Positions 16,151 through 24,567 of a stretch of DNA of 42,267 nt are shown one piece after another. Both the position numbers and the translations under genes were made by a program. The notes under the pieces were generated by a model that was not told the DNA's origin, ran no database searches, and saw only the letters and a program-made list of their open reading frames with translations. Each line of letters opens with the position of its first letter. The stretch's first letter is position 1. Origin of the DNA: Frankia sp. AiPa1 (GTDB lineage: Bacteria > Actinomycetota > Actinomycetes > Frankiales > Frankiaceae); assembly GCF_023243075.1 (NCBI RefSeq), contig NZ_JALKFZ020000193.1, forward strand, positions 1 to 42,267. Reading direction: 5' to 3'.

Positions 16151-17134
16151 TCAGCTCCGCGCCGCCGCGCCGGTGTCCGGCGAGACTGTGCCGGACACGG
16201 CCGCCCTCGATGTTCCGCCGGCCGAGGATCCGCCGGCCCGCTGCCCGCCGGCCTGTGCTCGTCCAGGTCGCGGCACGTACGGCAGGATCTGGCGCGGGCC
16301 GGCGAAGGGCCAGCCGTGCGCCTCCCAGGCCACCCGTTCCCGCGGATACCCCATCGAGACCTCCTCGAAGCGGACGTCGTCGTACCAGGTCGTGCGGGGG
16401 ATGTGCAGGTGGCCGTAGACGGCGGCGGCGGCGCGGAAGCGCAGATGCCAGTCGGCGGTGGCGGTGGTGCCGCACCACAGCGCGAACACCGGGTAGCGCA
16501 GGATGTCCGTGGGCTGGCGCACCAGCGGCCAGTGGTTGACCAGAACCGGGGGGATGGCCGGGTCGAGCGCCGCCAGCCGCCGCGCGGTGTAGTCGACGCG
16601 AGCGCGGCACCAGTCGTCGACGTGGGGATAGGGATCGCTGTGCAGCAGCCACTCGTCCGTGCACACCACGCCGGTGCGGTGGGCCAGGGCGAGCGCCTCG
16701 TCGCGGGTGGCCACGCCGGCCGGGCGGAAGCTGTAGTCGTACGGGACGAACAGCGGGGTCACGACGGCCGGACCGCCTTCGCCGGACCACACCGGATAGG
16801 GATCCTCCGGGGTGAGTACGCCGAGGTCACGGGCGGCCTCGACCAGATAGCGGTAACGGGCTTCGCCCCGCAGGCGCAGCGGGTCCTGCTTGGCCGTCCA
16901 CAGCTCGTGATTACCCGGCACCCAGAGGACCTTGGCAAAGCGACGCGTCATCAGACGCCAGATCGCGAGGATGTCGGCCGCGATCTCACCGACATCGCCC
17001 GCGAGGATAAGCCAGTCATCGGGGGAGTGCGCCTCGATGCCCTCGACGAGCTGCCGGTTCTCGGCGTAGCCGACGTGGACGTCACTTACGGCCATCAACC
17101 GGCCGCTGTGCGCCGACGAATCCGCGGGGGCCAC
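16151..17134 (-). CDS. Metallophosphoesterase (calcineurin-like)
   Basis: This 327-residue soluble hydrolase has the five metal-binding blocks of the family: SDVHVGYAENR, GDVGE, GNHEL, NHWPL and YGHLHIPR. It probably cleaves a phosphomonoester or diester in the cytoplasm; no signal peptide is visible. GTG 17134 is chosen because residues from there fit, while a longer frame to 17230 adds Arg/Gly-rich noise. It leads a two-gene operon with the phosphopantetheinyl transferase, five bases downstream. The C-terminal about 35 residues are Gly/Ala/Ser-rich. A link to CoA or carrier-protein metabolism is inferred only from this linkage. Confidence 0.9.
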   Translation of the reverse strand: MAPADSSAHSGRLMAVSDVHVGYAENRQLVEGIEAHSPDDWLILAGDVGEIAADILAIWRLMTRRFAKVLWVPGNHELWTAKQDPLRLRGEARYRYLVEAARDLGVLTPEDPYPVWSGEGGPAVVTPLFVPYDYSFRPAGVATRDEALALAHRTGVVCTDEWLLHSDPYPHVDDWCRARVDYTARRLAALDPAIPPVLVNHWPLVRQPTDILRYPVFALWCGTTATADWHLRFRAAAAVYGHLHIPRTTWYDDVRFEEVSMGYPRERVAWEAHGWPFAGPRQILPYVPRPGRAQAGGQRAGGSSAGGTSRAAVSGTVSPDTGAAARS

Positions 17135-17296
17135 AGTGTGAAGCCTACCGGCGTCGCCGCGATTCTGTCCGCCGCTCGCAGGATCCGCTTCGCGACATCG
17201 CCCGCCGGTTTCGCGTGGACCGGGTGTCACCTATGTGTCCGTCGCGGATATCACCACTGTGCCGGTCAATGTTCGGACCGGGCCGTCGCGGGGCAT

Positions 17297-17345
17297 GCCG
17301 CGGGAGATCATGCCTGTCGACACGGAGGAGACGATCTCCCGCGGC
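17297..17345. promoter_or_regulatory. Inverted repeat with 13-bp arms upstream of the YkvA-like gene
   Basis: GCCGCGGGAGATC at 17297-17309 is exactly complementary to GATCTCCCGCGGC at 17333-17345, with 23 bases between. It sits in the divergent gap, ending 22 bases before ATG 17368. It could form a stem in the 5' leader or be a spaced operator. Confidence 0.6.
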
Positions 17346-17367
17346 AGAGGCGAGAGGAACGCGGACG

Positions 17368-17727
17368 ATGGATGACTTCGGGACCGTGCTGCTGGTCGGC
17401 CTGGGCGTGCTGGTGGCGGTCGGCCTGGTGCTGACGGCGGTCGCGCTGGTGGTCATCCGGCGCTACGAGCTGCCGGTACGCGGGATCGTCGCGACGCTGG
17501 CCAGCCTCGCCTACGTGGTCTCGCCGGTGGACGCCGTCCCCGAGATCCCGCTCGGCCCGATCGGCCTGGTCGACGACCTGCTGGTGATCATCGGTGCCGT
17601 GGTCTACGTGCACGGTCTCGTCCAGGCCCGCCGCGGCGGACCAGGCCATGCCTCCGGGCTGGCCCGCGATCTACCCCCACCCGCCCGCTGGCCCCGACTG
17701 AGCCGGGGCCAGCGGGGCCGCCGCTGA
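17368..17727 (+). CDS. YkvA/DUF1232 family membrane protein
   Basis: This 119-residue protein begins with a hydrophobic helix (VLLVGLGVLVAVGLVLTAVA) followed by the DUF1232 signature SPVDAVPEIPLGPIGLVDDL and a further hydrophobic segment, then a basic Pro/Arg-rich tail. The family is widespread and of unknown function. ATG 17368 follows GCGAGAGGA. A long inverted repeat lies just upstream. It is divergent from the metallophosphoesterase operon and co-directional with the DsbA-like gene. Confidence 0.85.
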   Translation: MDDFGTVLLVGLGVLVAVGLVLTAVALVVIRRYELPVRGIVATLASLAYVVSPVDAVPEIPLGPIGLVDDLLVIIGAVVYVHGLVQARRGGPGHASGLARDLPPPARWPRLSRGQRGRR

Positions 17728-17810
17728 CGGGCGGGCCGCTGATCATTGCAGCGCTGTTACGAGGTTTACCGCGGTGGAACACTGCCGGACGGGTGGGCGT
17801 TGCCGCGGAT

Positions 17811-18422
17811 ATGACCTCTGCCACGTTCGCCGTCACCTGGGACTACCGGTGCCCCTTCGCGCGCAACGCGCACGAGCACGTGCTGACCGGTCTCGCGGCC
17901 GGAGCCGACTGGAATGTCGAGTTCCTGCCCTTCTCTCTGGGGCAGGCCCATGTCGAGGAGGGCCAGCCCAGCGTCTGGGAGAAGCCGGAGCAGGACACCG
18001 GGATCCTCGCCCTGCAGGCCGGAGTCGTCGTCCGCGACGAGTACCCCGACCTGTTCCCGGCCGCGCACCGCGCGCTGTTCGCCGTCCGGCACGACGAGGG
18101 CCGCCATCTGGAGGACCGCGACGTCCTCGCCGCGGCGCTCACCGGCGCCGGCGTGCCGGCGGACGACGTGCTGGCCCGTATCGACGACGGGTCGGTCCTC
18201 GGAAAGGTACGCGCCGAACACGAGCGTTACGTACAGTCGCATTCCGTCTGGGGAGTGCCGACGTTCATCGCGGGCGAGCAGGCCGTGTTCGTCCGGCTGA
18301 TGAACCGGGCGCCGCTGGGGGCGCCGGCGGCGGTGTCGATCCGCGCCGTCGAACGGGTCGTGGACCTGCTGACCGGATGGCCAGAGCTGAACGAGTTCAA
18401 GCACACCTCGATTCCCCGTTGA
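17811..18422 (+). CDS. DsbA-family thioredoxin-fold protein
   Basis: This 203-residue thioredoxin-fold protein has a single active-site-like cysteine in WDYRCPFARNAHEHV (CPFA rather than CPxC) and the cis-proline loop VWGVPTFI. This resembles FrnE or 2-hydroxychromene-2-carboxylate isomerase relatives that lack a redox Cys pair, so a disulfide oxidase role is doubtful and a glutathione- or mycothiol-transferase-like role is possible. No signal peptide is seen, hence cytoplasmic. ATG 17811 is the start closest to the fold; an in-frame GTG lies at 17793. Confidence 0.85.
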   Translation: MTSATFAVTWDYRCPFARNAHEHVLTGLAAGADWNVEFLPFSLGQAHVEEGQPSVWEKPEQDTGILALQAGVVVRDEYPDLFPAAHRALFAVRHDEGRHLEDRDVLAAALTGAGVPADDVLARIDDGSVLGKVRAEHERYVQSHSVWGVPTFIAGEQAVFVRLMNRAPLGAPAAVSIRAVERVVDLLTGWPELNEFKHTSIPR

Positions 18423-18633
18423 GGCGGATTACCCGTTGAGCCCGCCCGGCCCCAGCCTCGCCAGAACCTCGCCGAGCCGGGGTCGCCCGGGTCGGCGGCC
18501 TGGGCGACCCGGGGTGCCTCGTCTGGCTCGGGCGCCCCGTCTGGTCCGGCACGGGCGCCCGGGTAGGGCGGCCGGACCTCTCTGAGCGGGGGGCATCGGC
18601 TGCCCGGCGCCGGCCAGGGCTGTCCGGGCCGGT

Positions 18634-19209
18634 CTAGACGTCGAGGCCGTAGGAGCGTGCGATCTCCGTGAGCCCTCGTACCCCGCCCTCGCCCAGGGCG
18701 CGGAAGTGCCAGCCGTCGTCGGCGCGCAACAGATCACCGAAAAGCATCGAGGTGTCGCGCGCGGCGGACGCGGTCAGGTCGTAGCGGACCAACTCCTCAC
18801 CCGTGTCCGCGTTGACGATGCGGATGTAGGCCTCGTGCACATCCCCGAAACTCTGCCGGCGGAACTCGGCGTTGTGAATGCTCACCGGAAACACGATACG
18901 GGTGATCGCCCGGGAGAGCAGGTCGAGACGCACCTCGATCTGCTCGTCATCTCCGCTGCCCGCGCCGGTGAGATTGTCCCCGCGATGAACAATCTCACCC
19001 CGTGGGGTGCTCAGATTGTTGTAATAGACGAAGTAGCTGCGGTTCGGCGCCCGGTCGTTTGCCTGCAGGGCGATGGCGCTCGCGTCCAGGTCGAATTCCT
19101 CGGCACCCGGACGGTTCGGATCCCAGCCCAGGCCGACAGTGATGTGGGTAAGAATGCCGCTGGTTTCGGCGAGGACGGTGCTGGCGCCCTTGGCAAGGTC
19201 GATGCCCAC
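18634..19209 (-). CDS. terD: TerD family protein (tellurium/stress resistance)
   Basis: This 191-residue cytoplasmic protein of the TerD/CABP family starts MGIDLAKGAS. It shows GLGWDPNR, EFDLDASAIAL, the calcium-binding-like block IVHRGDNLTGAGSGDDEQI and VFPVSIHNAEFRRQSFGDVH, as in TerD/TerE. Family members bind calcium and occur in tellurite, phage and stress resistance operons and in Streptomyces development. Here it is alone, without TerB, TerC or the biosynthetic ter genes, so a general stress role is more likely than tellurite resistance. A short tandem repeat lies immediately upstream. Confidence 0.93.
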   Translation of the reverse strand: MGIDLAKGASTVLAETSGILTHITVGLGWDPNRPGAEEFDLDASAIALQANDRAPNRSYFVYYNNLSTPRGEIVHRGDNLTGAGSGDDEQIEVRLDLLSRAITRIVFPVSIHNAEFRRQSFGDVHEAYIRIVNADTGEELVRYDLTASAARDTSMLFGDLLRADDGWHFRALGEGGVRGLTEIARSYGLDV

Positions 19210-19227
19210 TGTTCTCCGTTTCCCCCT

Positions 19228-19278
19228 GCGTCGGTAGGCCAGCCCGCGTCGGTAGGCCAGCTGAGTCGGTGAGCCAGC
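19228..19278. repeat. Tandem repeat of about 18 bp upstream of terD
   Basis: GCGTCGGTAGGCCAGC occurs at 19228-19243 and 19246-19261, with a weaker third copy (GAGTCGGTGAGCCAGC) at 19263-19278. It starts 18 bases upstream of the terD start codon, within its probable promoter or leader. It may be a protein-binding array or a neutral slippage product. Confidence 0.7.
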
Positions 19279-19525
19279 GTGTCGGCCACGGTCGGTCGGC
19301 CCTGTCGGCCCGACGGCGACTGGTCCGGTGAGCGGCGCGCCTGCGGCTGACGCGATCCGTGATCAGCCAAGCACATGCCGGCGTTCGGCCGCAGCGCAAC
19401 GCCGATACTCTTCCTCAGCCTGGGCATCGGAGGTAGTGCCAAGGTGCCAGGCTGGAAGTACCACAGGGCCGAGCTGTTCCGTTCCACGGGCGCGTGATAG
19501 GTGTGGTTGGCTAACGTCGGCAGGT

Positions 19526-19744
19526 GTGGATCAACTTCCGCTGCTCGTCGGCTCCGGTGACATCGCGCGCACGCTCGGCCTGACCCGTCAGGCAGTGGAC
19601 CATCGGCTGCGGGTCGACCCGGCGGCGCCGAAGCCGGCCGCGGTGGTGAACCGCACCGCGACCTGGGGCGGAACCCGGATCTGGTGGCGTGCGGAGATCG
19701 ACCGCTGGCTTCGGCTCGAACCGGAGCACTGGCACCTGAGCTGA
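19526..19744 (+). CDS. Small helix-turn-helix DNA-binding protein
   Basis: This 72-residue protein has one helix-turn-helix (DIARTLGLTRQAVDHRLRVD at about residues 12-31), then VNRTATWGGTRIWWRAEIDR WLRLE, which resembles the wing and second helix of AlpA/excisionase-like or small MerR-like domains. GTG 19526 is selected since upstream codons in the longer frame look non-coding. The sequence from 19280 to 19525 between it and terD shows no gene. It ends 26 bases before the second MerR promoter. The target is unknown. Confidence 0.7.
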   Translation: MDQLPLLVGSGDIARTLGLTRQAVDHRLRVDPAAPKPAAVVNRTATWGGTRIWWRAEIDRWLRLEPEHWHLS

Positions 19745-19770
19745 GGGGCCCGGTCGGCGGGCACAGACGT

Positions 19771-19801
19771 TTGACTTGGAGTGCACTTCAGGACCTAGCG
19801 T
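19771..19801 (+). promoter_or_regulatory. MerR-type promoter with 19-bp spacer (second copy)
   Basis: TTGACT at 19771-19776 and TAGCGT at 19796-19801 are separated by exactly 19 bases holding an imperfect dyad centred on GTGCAC (CTTGGAGTGCACTTCAGG). Seven bases later comes ATG 19809. Spacing and distance to the start are identical to the promoter at 8036-8006, although the operator sequence differs. Confidence 0.83.
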
Positions 19802-19808
19802 CTGAGGT

Positions 19809-20347
19809 ATGGCCACGCTCGAAGCGTCTGTATCACCGTCCCTTCGGCTGCCCCCCGCCTCTCCCCGATCGTTGCCGCCCGGATCGTTGCCCCCCGCACC
19901 GTCGCCGGCCATCCCGCCTGGGCCCGAGGCGACTCCTCGGGACGGCACGGATGGTTGCGCTGACCCGGCGGTCGGCTCCGAGACATCGGCGTGGACGATC
20001 GCCCAGGCAGCGCAGGCAACCGGGGTCAGCGTCCACACGCTGCGTTATTACGAGCGGGCCGGGTTGATGCGCATGCCGGTCGCGCGGGCCACGTCGTCGC
20101 ATCGCCGATACACCGAGACCGACATCGCCTGGGTGATCTTCCTGACCAGGCTGCGCCTGACCGGCATGCCGATTCGCGAGATGGCCCGCTATGCACGTCT
20201 CGCCGGCGCCGGGGAGGGCAACGAGGCCGAGCGGCTGGAGCTGCTCACCGAGCACCGGCGCCGGGTACTCGAACGGCTGCACGAGGTGCAGAGCAACCTG
20301 GCCGCCATCGACGTCAAGATCGCTGCATACGAGGAGAGGATCCGCTG

Positions 20348-20348
<1 letters not shown>
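19809..20348 (+). CDS. MerR family regulator (second copy)
   Basis: This 179-residue regulator has the MerR winged helix WTIAQAAQATGVSVHTLRYY ERAGL at about residues 61-85 and a C-terminal coiled coil (HRRRVLERLHEVQSNLAAID). Unlike the first copy it has a 60-residue Pro/Ser/Ala-rich N-terminal extension. The start at 19809 is supported by the promoter ending 7 bases upstream, so the extension is probably real; the transcript is predicted leaderless. The stop TGA shares its A with the ATG of the aldo-keto reductase. No metal-binding Cys set is visible, so it may sense an organic electrophile or drug. Confidence 0.9.
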
Positions 20349-21348
<1,000 letters not shown>

Positions 21349-21400
21349 CCCGACTCCTGACCGCTGATCGCTGGGCTTGGACCGCTGGTCGCTGACTCCT

Positions 21401-21424
21401 GTCGGCCGGCTCCCGTCGGCCGAC
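21401..21424 (+). terminator. Hairpin after the second MerR/AKR operon
   Basis: GTCGGCCG (21401-21408) pairs exactly with CGGCCGAC (21417-21424) across an 8-base loop, 76 bases after the reductase stop. It is a plausible factor-independent terminator without a T tract. Confidence 0.5.
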
Positions 21425-21595
21425 CGCATTGCGCGGCTCCCGGCGGCGGCGCGGCATGGTCTCGACCGGCGACTTCTCCGCTCGCCGTGGTCTCAGGCAG
21501 CCAGCCTGACCGGTCCTACGCGCCCTGCGTGAGTAGCCGGAATCGCTGTGTGTCTGGAGTCGCCGTGTGTGACGACGAAACCCGAATCTACCCGG

Positions 21596-21674
21596 GTCAA
21601 GATCCAAGCAGGTCGTTGTGGGGGTGTTCGTGTCTGATTTGCCCCCCACGACGACCTGTGTAGCTGGATCTTGA
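21596..21674. repeat. Dispersed hairpin repeat, copy 1
   Basis: An element of about 80 bp has two nested stems: TCAAGATCCA (21597-21606) with TGGATCTTGA (21665-21674), and CAGGTCGTTGTGGGGG (21609-21624) with 21643-21658, one position being a G-U pair. The loop is 18 bases (21625-21642). It is nearly identical to copy 2 at 22940-23017, with only three differences over the 78 aligned bases. The flanking 21425-21595 and 21675-21904 hold no gene I can support. Confidence 0.85.
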
Positions 21675-21904
21675 TCGGTGGCCCACTGCGCCGCGTAGCG
21701 CTCGGGAGCTGTCGACCGCTCGGGCCGAGTGTGGAGGCTGGAGGCGAGTATCTGGGGCGGAGTGCGATGCGAGCGGAAGAGGACGCGGGGCGGAGGAGGC
21801 GGCCTCTCGGGCGGTTGTCCACAGCTGCCTGGTGCGATCCACGGATTTCCACAGAAGGAGGAAACGCCTTTCGCGGGGCGGTCGCCGGACCGCAGACTCG
21901 GTAA

Positions 21905-22873
21905 GTGCACCCGGCCCAGCAGAATGTGACCGCCCTTGCCCGGCAGCAGGATGACGTCGTCACCCGTGTGCAGGCGCTCACCTTCGGTATGACCCCCGAC
22001 GCGATCAGGACCTTACGGCAGCGGCACGGCTGGGGGTCACCGATCCGCGGCGCGATGTTCGTGCCGCCAGTGCGCAACGAGCTCCGGGCACACGCTCGGG
22101 CCGCGTCCACCGTGCTCGGCGGCACGATCTGCGGGCTGACCGCCGCGCGGCTCCACGGCCTGCCTGGCCTTCCCGAGCGTCTGCCTGGCGAACCGGTCGA
22201 CCTTGCGTTCCCCGATGCCGACCAGGAGCGTCGGCGGCGTGGATACCGCAGGCACCGATCGTCCTTCGAACCCTGGGAGGTCACGGACCACGCTGGGATT
22301 CCCACCAGCTCACTTCGGCGAACCCTGGAGGACGTCGCGGTCATGCACGACCGCGAGACGTTTATCACCACGATGGACGCGACCCTGCATGCGCGTCGAA
22401 TCACCCCGGCGGACGTCGCCGAGATGCGTCGCCGAGTCTGGTGCCGCCGTGGCGGCGGCACCACCAGGACCTGGTGGCCGCTGATTGATGGGAAGGCCGA
22501 GTCGCCCCTGGAAAGCCGCATCCGCCTTGTGCTTTGCGACGCCGGCCTGCCGCCGGGCGAGACCCAGTGGCCCGTGCGTGATCCAGTCACCGGCAACGAG
22601 GTCGCCCGGCTCGACTTCGCTTGGCCCTCGTTGCAGGTGGCGATCGAGGCCGACGGTGTTGGGCCGCACGGCCAGCCCGCGGCGCTGTACCGCGACCGTC
22701 GCCGCCAGAATGATCTCGTCCGTCTGGGCTGGGAGATCCTGCGATTCACGTGGCGTGACGCGATCTCGGATGCCGAGCGCCTGACGGAGATCGTCCGCGC
22801 CGTGCTGCGTGATGCCGAGGCCCGCGCGGTCCGTGGGTCCGGAGGGTCTGCGGGGTCCATGAGGTGGCCTTGA
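21905..22873 (+). CDS. AbiEi-like N-terminus fused to DUF559 nuclease-like domain
   Basis: This 322-residue protein has an N-terminal winged helix like the AbiEi antitoxin domain (TFGMTPDAIRTLRQRHGWGS PIRGAMFVPP, then TAARLHGLPGLP). A C-terminal DUF559 region of the Vsr/PD-(D/E)xK nuclease fold follows: ESPLESRIRLVLCDAGLPPG, RLDFAWPSLQVAIEADGVG, RDRRRQNDLVRLGWEILRFT. Acidic residues Glu, Asp and Glu in the expected places suggest a possible metal site. No AbiEii toxin gene follows, so this is not a standard type IV toxin-antitoxin pair. GTG 21905 is an uncertain start. Two copies of a hairpin repeat flank it, at 21596-21674 and 22940-23017. Confidence 0.78.
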   Translation: MHPAQQNVTALARQQDDVVTRVQALTFGMTPDAIRTLRQRHGWGSPIRGAMFVPPVRNELRAHARAASTVLGGTICGLTAARLHGLPGLPERLPGEPVDLAFPDADQERRRRGYRRHRSSFEPWEVTDHAGIPTSSLRRTLEDVAVMHDRETFITTMDATLHARRITPADVAEMRRRVWCRRGGGTTRTWWPLIDGKAESPLESRIRLVLCDAGLPPGETQWPVRDPVTGNEVARLDFAWPSLQVAIEADGVGPHGQPAALYRDRRRQNDLVRLGWEILRFTWRDAISDAERLTEIVRAVLRDAEARAVRGSGGSAGSMRWP

Positions 22874-22939
22874 CCCCAGGGCTGGCTGGCGGGGCAGCGT
22901 GAATCGCGGTACGTGACGTCATGGTCGACCGTGTGGGGG

Positions 22940-23017
22940 GTCAAGATCCAAGCAGGTCGTTGTGGGGGTGTTCGTGTCTGATTTGCCCCCCACGGCGACC
23001 TGCGTAGCCGGATCTTG
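22940..23017. repeat. Dispersed hairpin repeat, copy 2
   Basis: This copy has the same orientation and length as copy 1. The outer stem is CAAGATCC/GGATCTTG, and the inner stem 22953-22968 pairs with CCCCCACGGCGACCTG; differences from copy 1 keep pairing through G-U. It lies 66 bases after the AbiEi/DUF559 gene and about 80 bases before the end of the minus-strand regulator. Confidence 0.85.
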
Positions 23018-23098
23018 CTCTGCGGCCGGCTGCGGAGGGTGACTATCGGGAGAGGTGGGATGTGGGAGACGGGAGGCGGTAGGTGGTGGGTGGCGGGA

Positions 23099-24337
23099 TC
23101 AGCCGGCGGGGATGGGATCACGAGCGGTCGGAGAGCAGACGCGGTAGCCGATGCCGCGGACCGTGAGGATGTGGGTGGGGGCCGAGGGGTCCGCCTCGAT
23201 CTTGCGGCGCAATCGACGGACGTGGACGTCGAGCATCCGCGCCCCGCCGAAGTAGTCGTAACCCCAGATCCGTTCCATCAGCTGCTTGCGGCTGACCGCC
23301 CGGCCGCCGGCCACGGCCAGCTCGCACAGGAGCCGGAACTCGGTCCGGGTCAGATGCTGGTCCTCGCCGCTGCGGCGGACGACCCCCTCGGCCGGGCGGA
23401 TCTGCAGGTCACCGACGCTGAGTAGGTCGCCGACACTGAGAGCCCGGGCCGCCGCGTGGTCGGGATGGGTCCGGCGCAGTAGCGCCCGCAGCCGGGCCAG
23501 CGCCTCCGCGGACAGCGGTGGGGCGGTGATGTAGTCGTCGGCGCCGGCCTCCAGACCGGCGACGATGCTGTCCGGGTCGTACCGGTCGGCGACCAGGACG
23601 AGCGGGACGTCGCTCGCGGCTCGGACCCGTCGACAGAAATCCAGGCCACTCAGCCGGGTGGCGTCGGTCCGCATCAGGGCGGTGCCGGAGGCCGACACGG
23701 TCGGTGGTACCGCGGTCGGTGGCACCGCAGCCCGAAGTACCGCGGCCCGAAGTACCGCGGCTGGGGGCATGGCGGTCGGGGGCGGCGTGACGGGTGGGGA
23801 TACGACGGCGGGTGGGTCCGCGGTGGGCTGGGCGTGAGTCTCGTGGACAACGGGGGAGCGGCGGTCTCGGGCGGGGCGGAAGCCAGAGCCAGGTATGGGA
23901 AGGAGCCGGAGGGCTGGAGCCGCAGCGGGAATGTCGACGGTCGGTGGGCCCTCGGGGCCGTAGACCAGGGTGTCGAGCCGCTCGGCGGCGAGCTCGGCCC
24001 GTTCGGGTGGTGAGAGCTGCTCCCGGGCAGGCGGCCGCTCCGCTTCCCCGAGCCAGGCCAGGTGGTCGAAGCACGAGCCGTCGAGGGCGGCAAGGCGGCT
24101 GGGCAGTGGGTCGCCGGGCAGGAGGCCGTCGGGCGGAGGAAGGCATCCCGGTTCGGAGGGCAGGGGGAGGCAGGCCAGCACCAGGTGGATCGGCTGGGCG
24201 GCGAGCATGGCGAGGGCCTGATCGCCCGAACGGGCGGTGTCGACACCGTAGCCCTCGTCCATCAGAGCGGGCAGGAGTTCCCGGCGCGCCGCCGTCTCGT
24301 CACCTACGAGCAGAAGAGTCGTCCGCACCTTGGCCAT
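23099..24337 (-). CDS. Atypical OmpR-type response regulator with an interrupted receiver domain
   Basis: The 412-residue protein has an intact OmpR-type winged helix at its C-terminus (EDQHLTRTEFRLLCELAVAG, RKQLMERIWGYDYFGG, LDVHVRRLRRKIEADP). The receiver is split: its first half (TTLLLVGDETAARRELLPAL through IHLVLACLPLP, residues about 5-60) is separated by about 180 Pro/Ala-rich residues from its second half (GLDFCRRVRAASDVPLVLVA to ALARLRALLRRTH). The phosphoacceptor Asp is replaced (LVLACLPLP for LVLxDxxLP), and the usual Lys of the KP motif is Ala (YITAPP). It is therefore probably phosphorylation-independent. ATG 24337 follows GGGGAAA. It lies downstream of cobN on the same strand, with no kinase gene nearby. 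Confidence 0.85.
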   Translation of the reverse strand: MAKVRTTLLLVGDETAARRELLPALMDEGYGVDTARSGDQALAMLAAQPIHLVLACLPLPSEPGCLPPPDGLLPGDPLPSRLAALDGSCFDHLAWLGEAERPPAREQLSPPERAELAAERLDTLVYGPEGPPTVDIPAAAPALRLLPIPGSGFRPARDRRSPVVHETHAQPTADPPAVVSPPVTPPPTAMPPAAVLRAAVLRAAVPPTAVPPTVSASGTALMRTDATRLSGLDFCRRVRAASDVPLVLVADRYDPDSIVAGLEAGADDYITAPPLSAEALARLRALLRRTHPDHAAARALSVGDLLSVGDLQIRPAEGVVRRSGEDQHLTRTEFRLLCELAVAGGRAVSRKQLMERIWGYDYFGGARMLDVHVRRLRRKIEADPSAPTHILTVRGIGYRVCSPTARDPIPAG

Positions 24338-24458
24338 TTTCCCCGAACTCCCCGCATTGTCCCGCCAGGGGCGCGGTCGGGTGGTGGATGGTGCTGTCCG
24401 AGCACGTGGGCCGATGCGCGGGAGACCCGGTGAAGGCGCTGTCCTGCGGGGTTTCCGA

Positions 24459-24492
24459 GCCATCCGGGCCCTGCGGGGACAGGCCGGATGGC
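24459..24492 (-). terminator. Hairpin after cobN
   Basis: GCCATCCGG (24459-24467) pairs exactly with CCGGATGGC (24484-24492), with an inner CCTG/CAGG stem extending it. It lies 76 bases beyond the cobN stop, between cobN and the regulator gene, and probably ends cobN transcription. Confidence 0.55.
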
Positions 24493-24567
24493 CCCGGCCG
24501 GGGGTACCTAGGCCGTGCCGGGACGGGTCCGTGGCCCCGGCCTGTTCGCGCCGGTACCCGGCTGGTG

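Noticed and set aside
18423..18633. Possible small gene between the DsbA-like and terD genes
   Set aside because: Only Pro/Arg/Gly-rich shadow frames are open; no start with a ribosome-binding site or recognisable protein.
21493..23121. 542-codon minus-strand frame through the AbiEi/DUF559 gene and both hairpin repeats
   Set aside because: Composition is Arg/Ser/Pro noise; the plus-strand gene has clear domains and the frame merely crosses the repeats.
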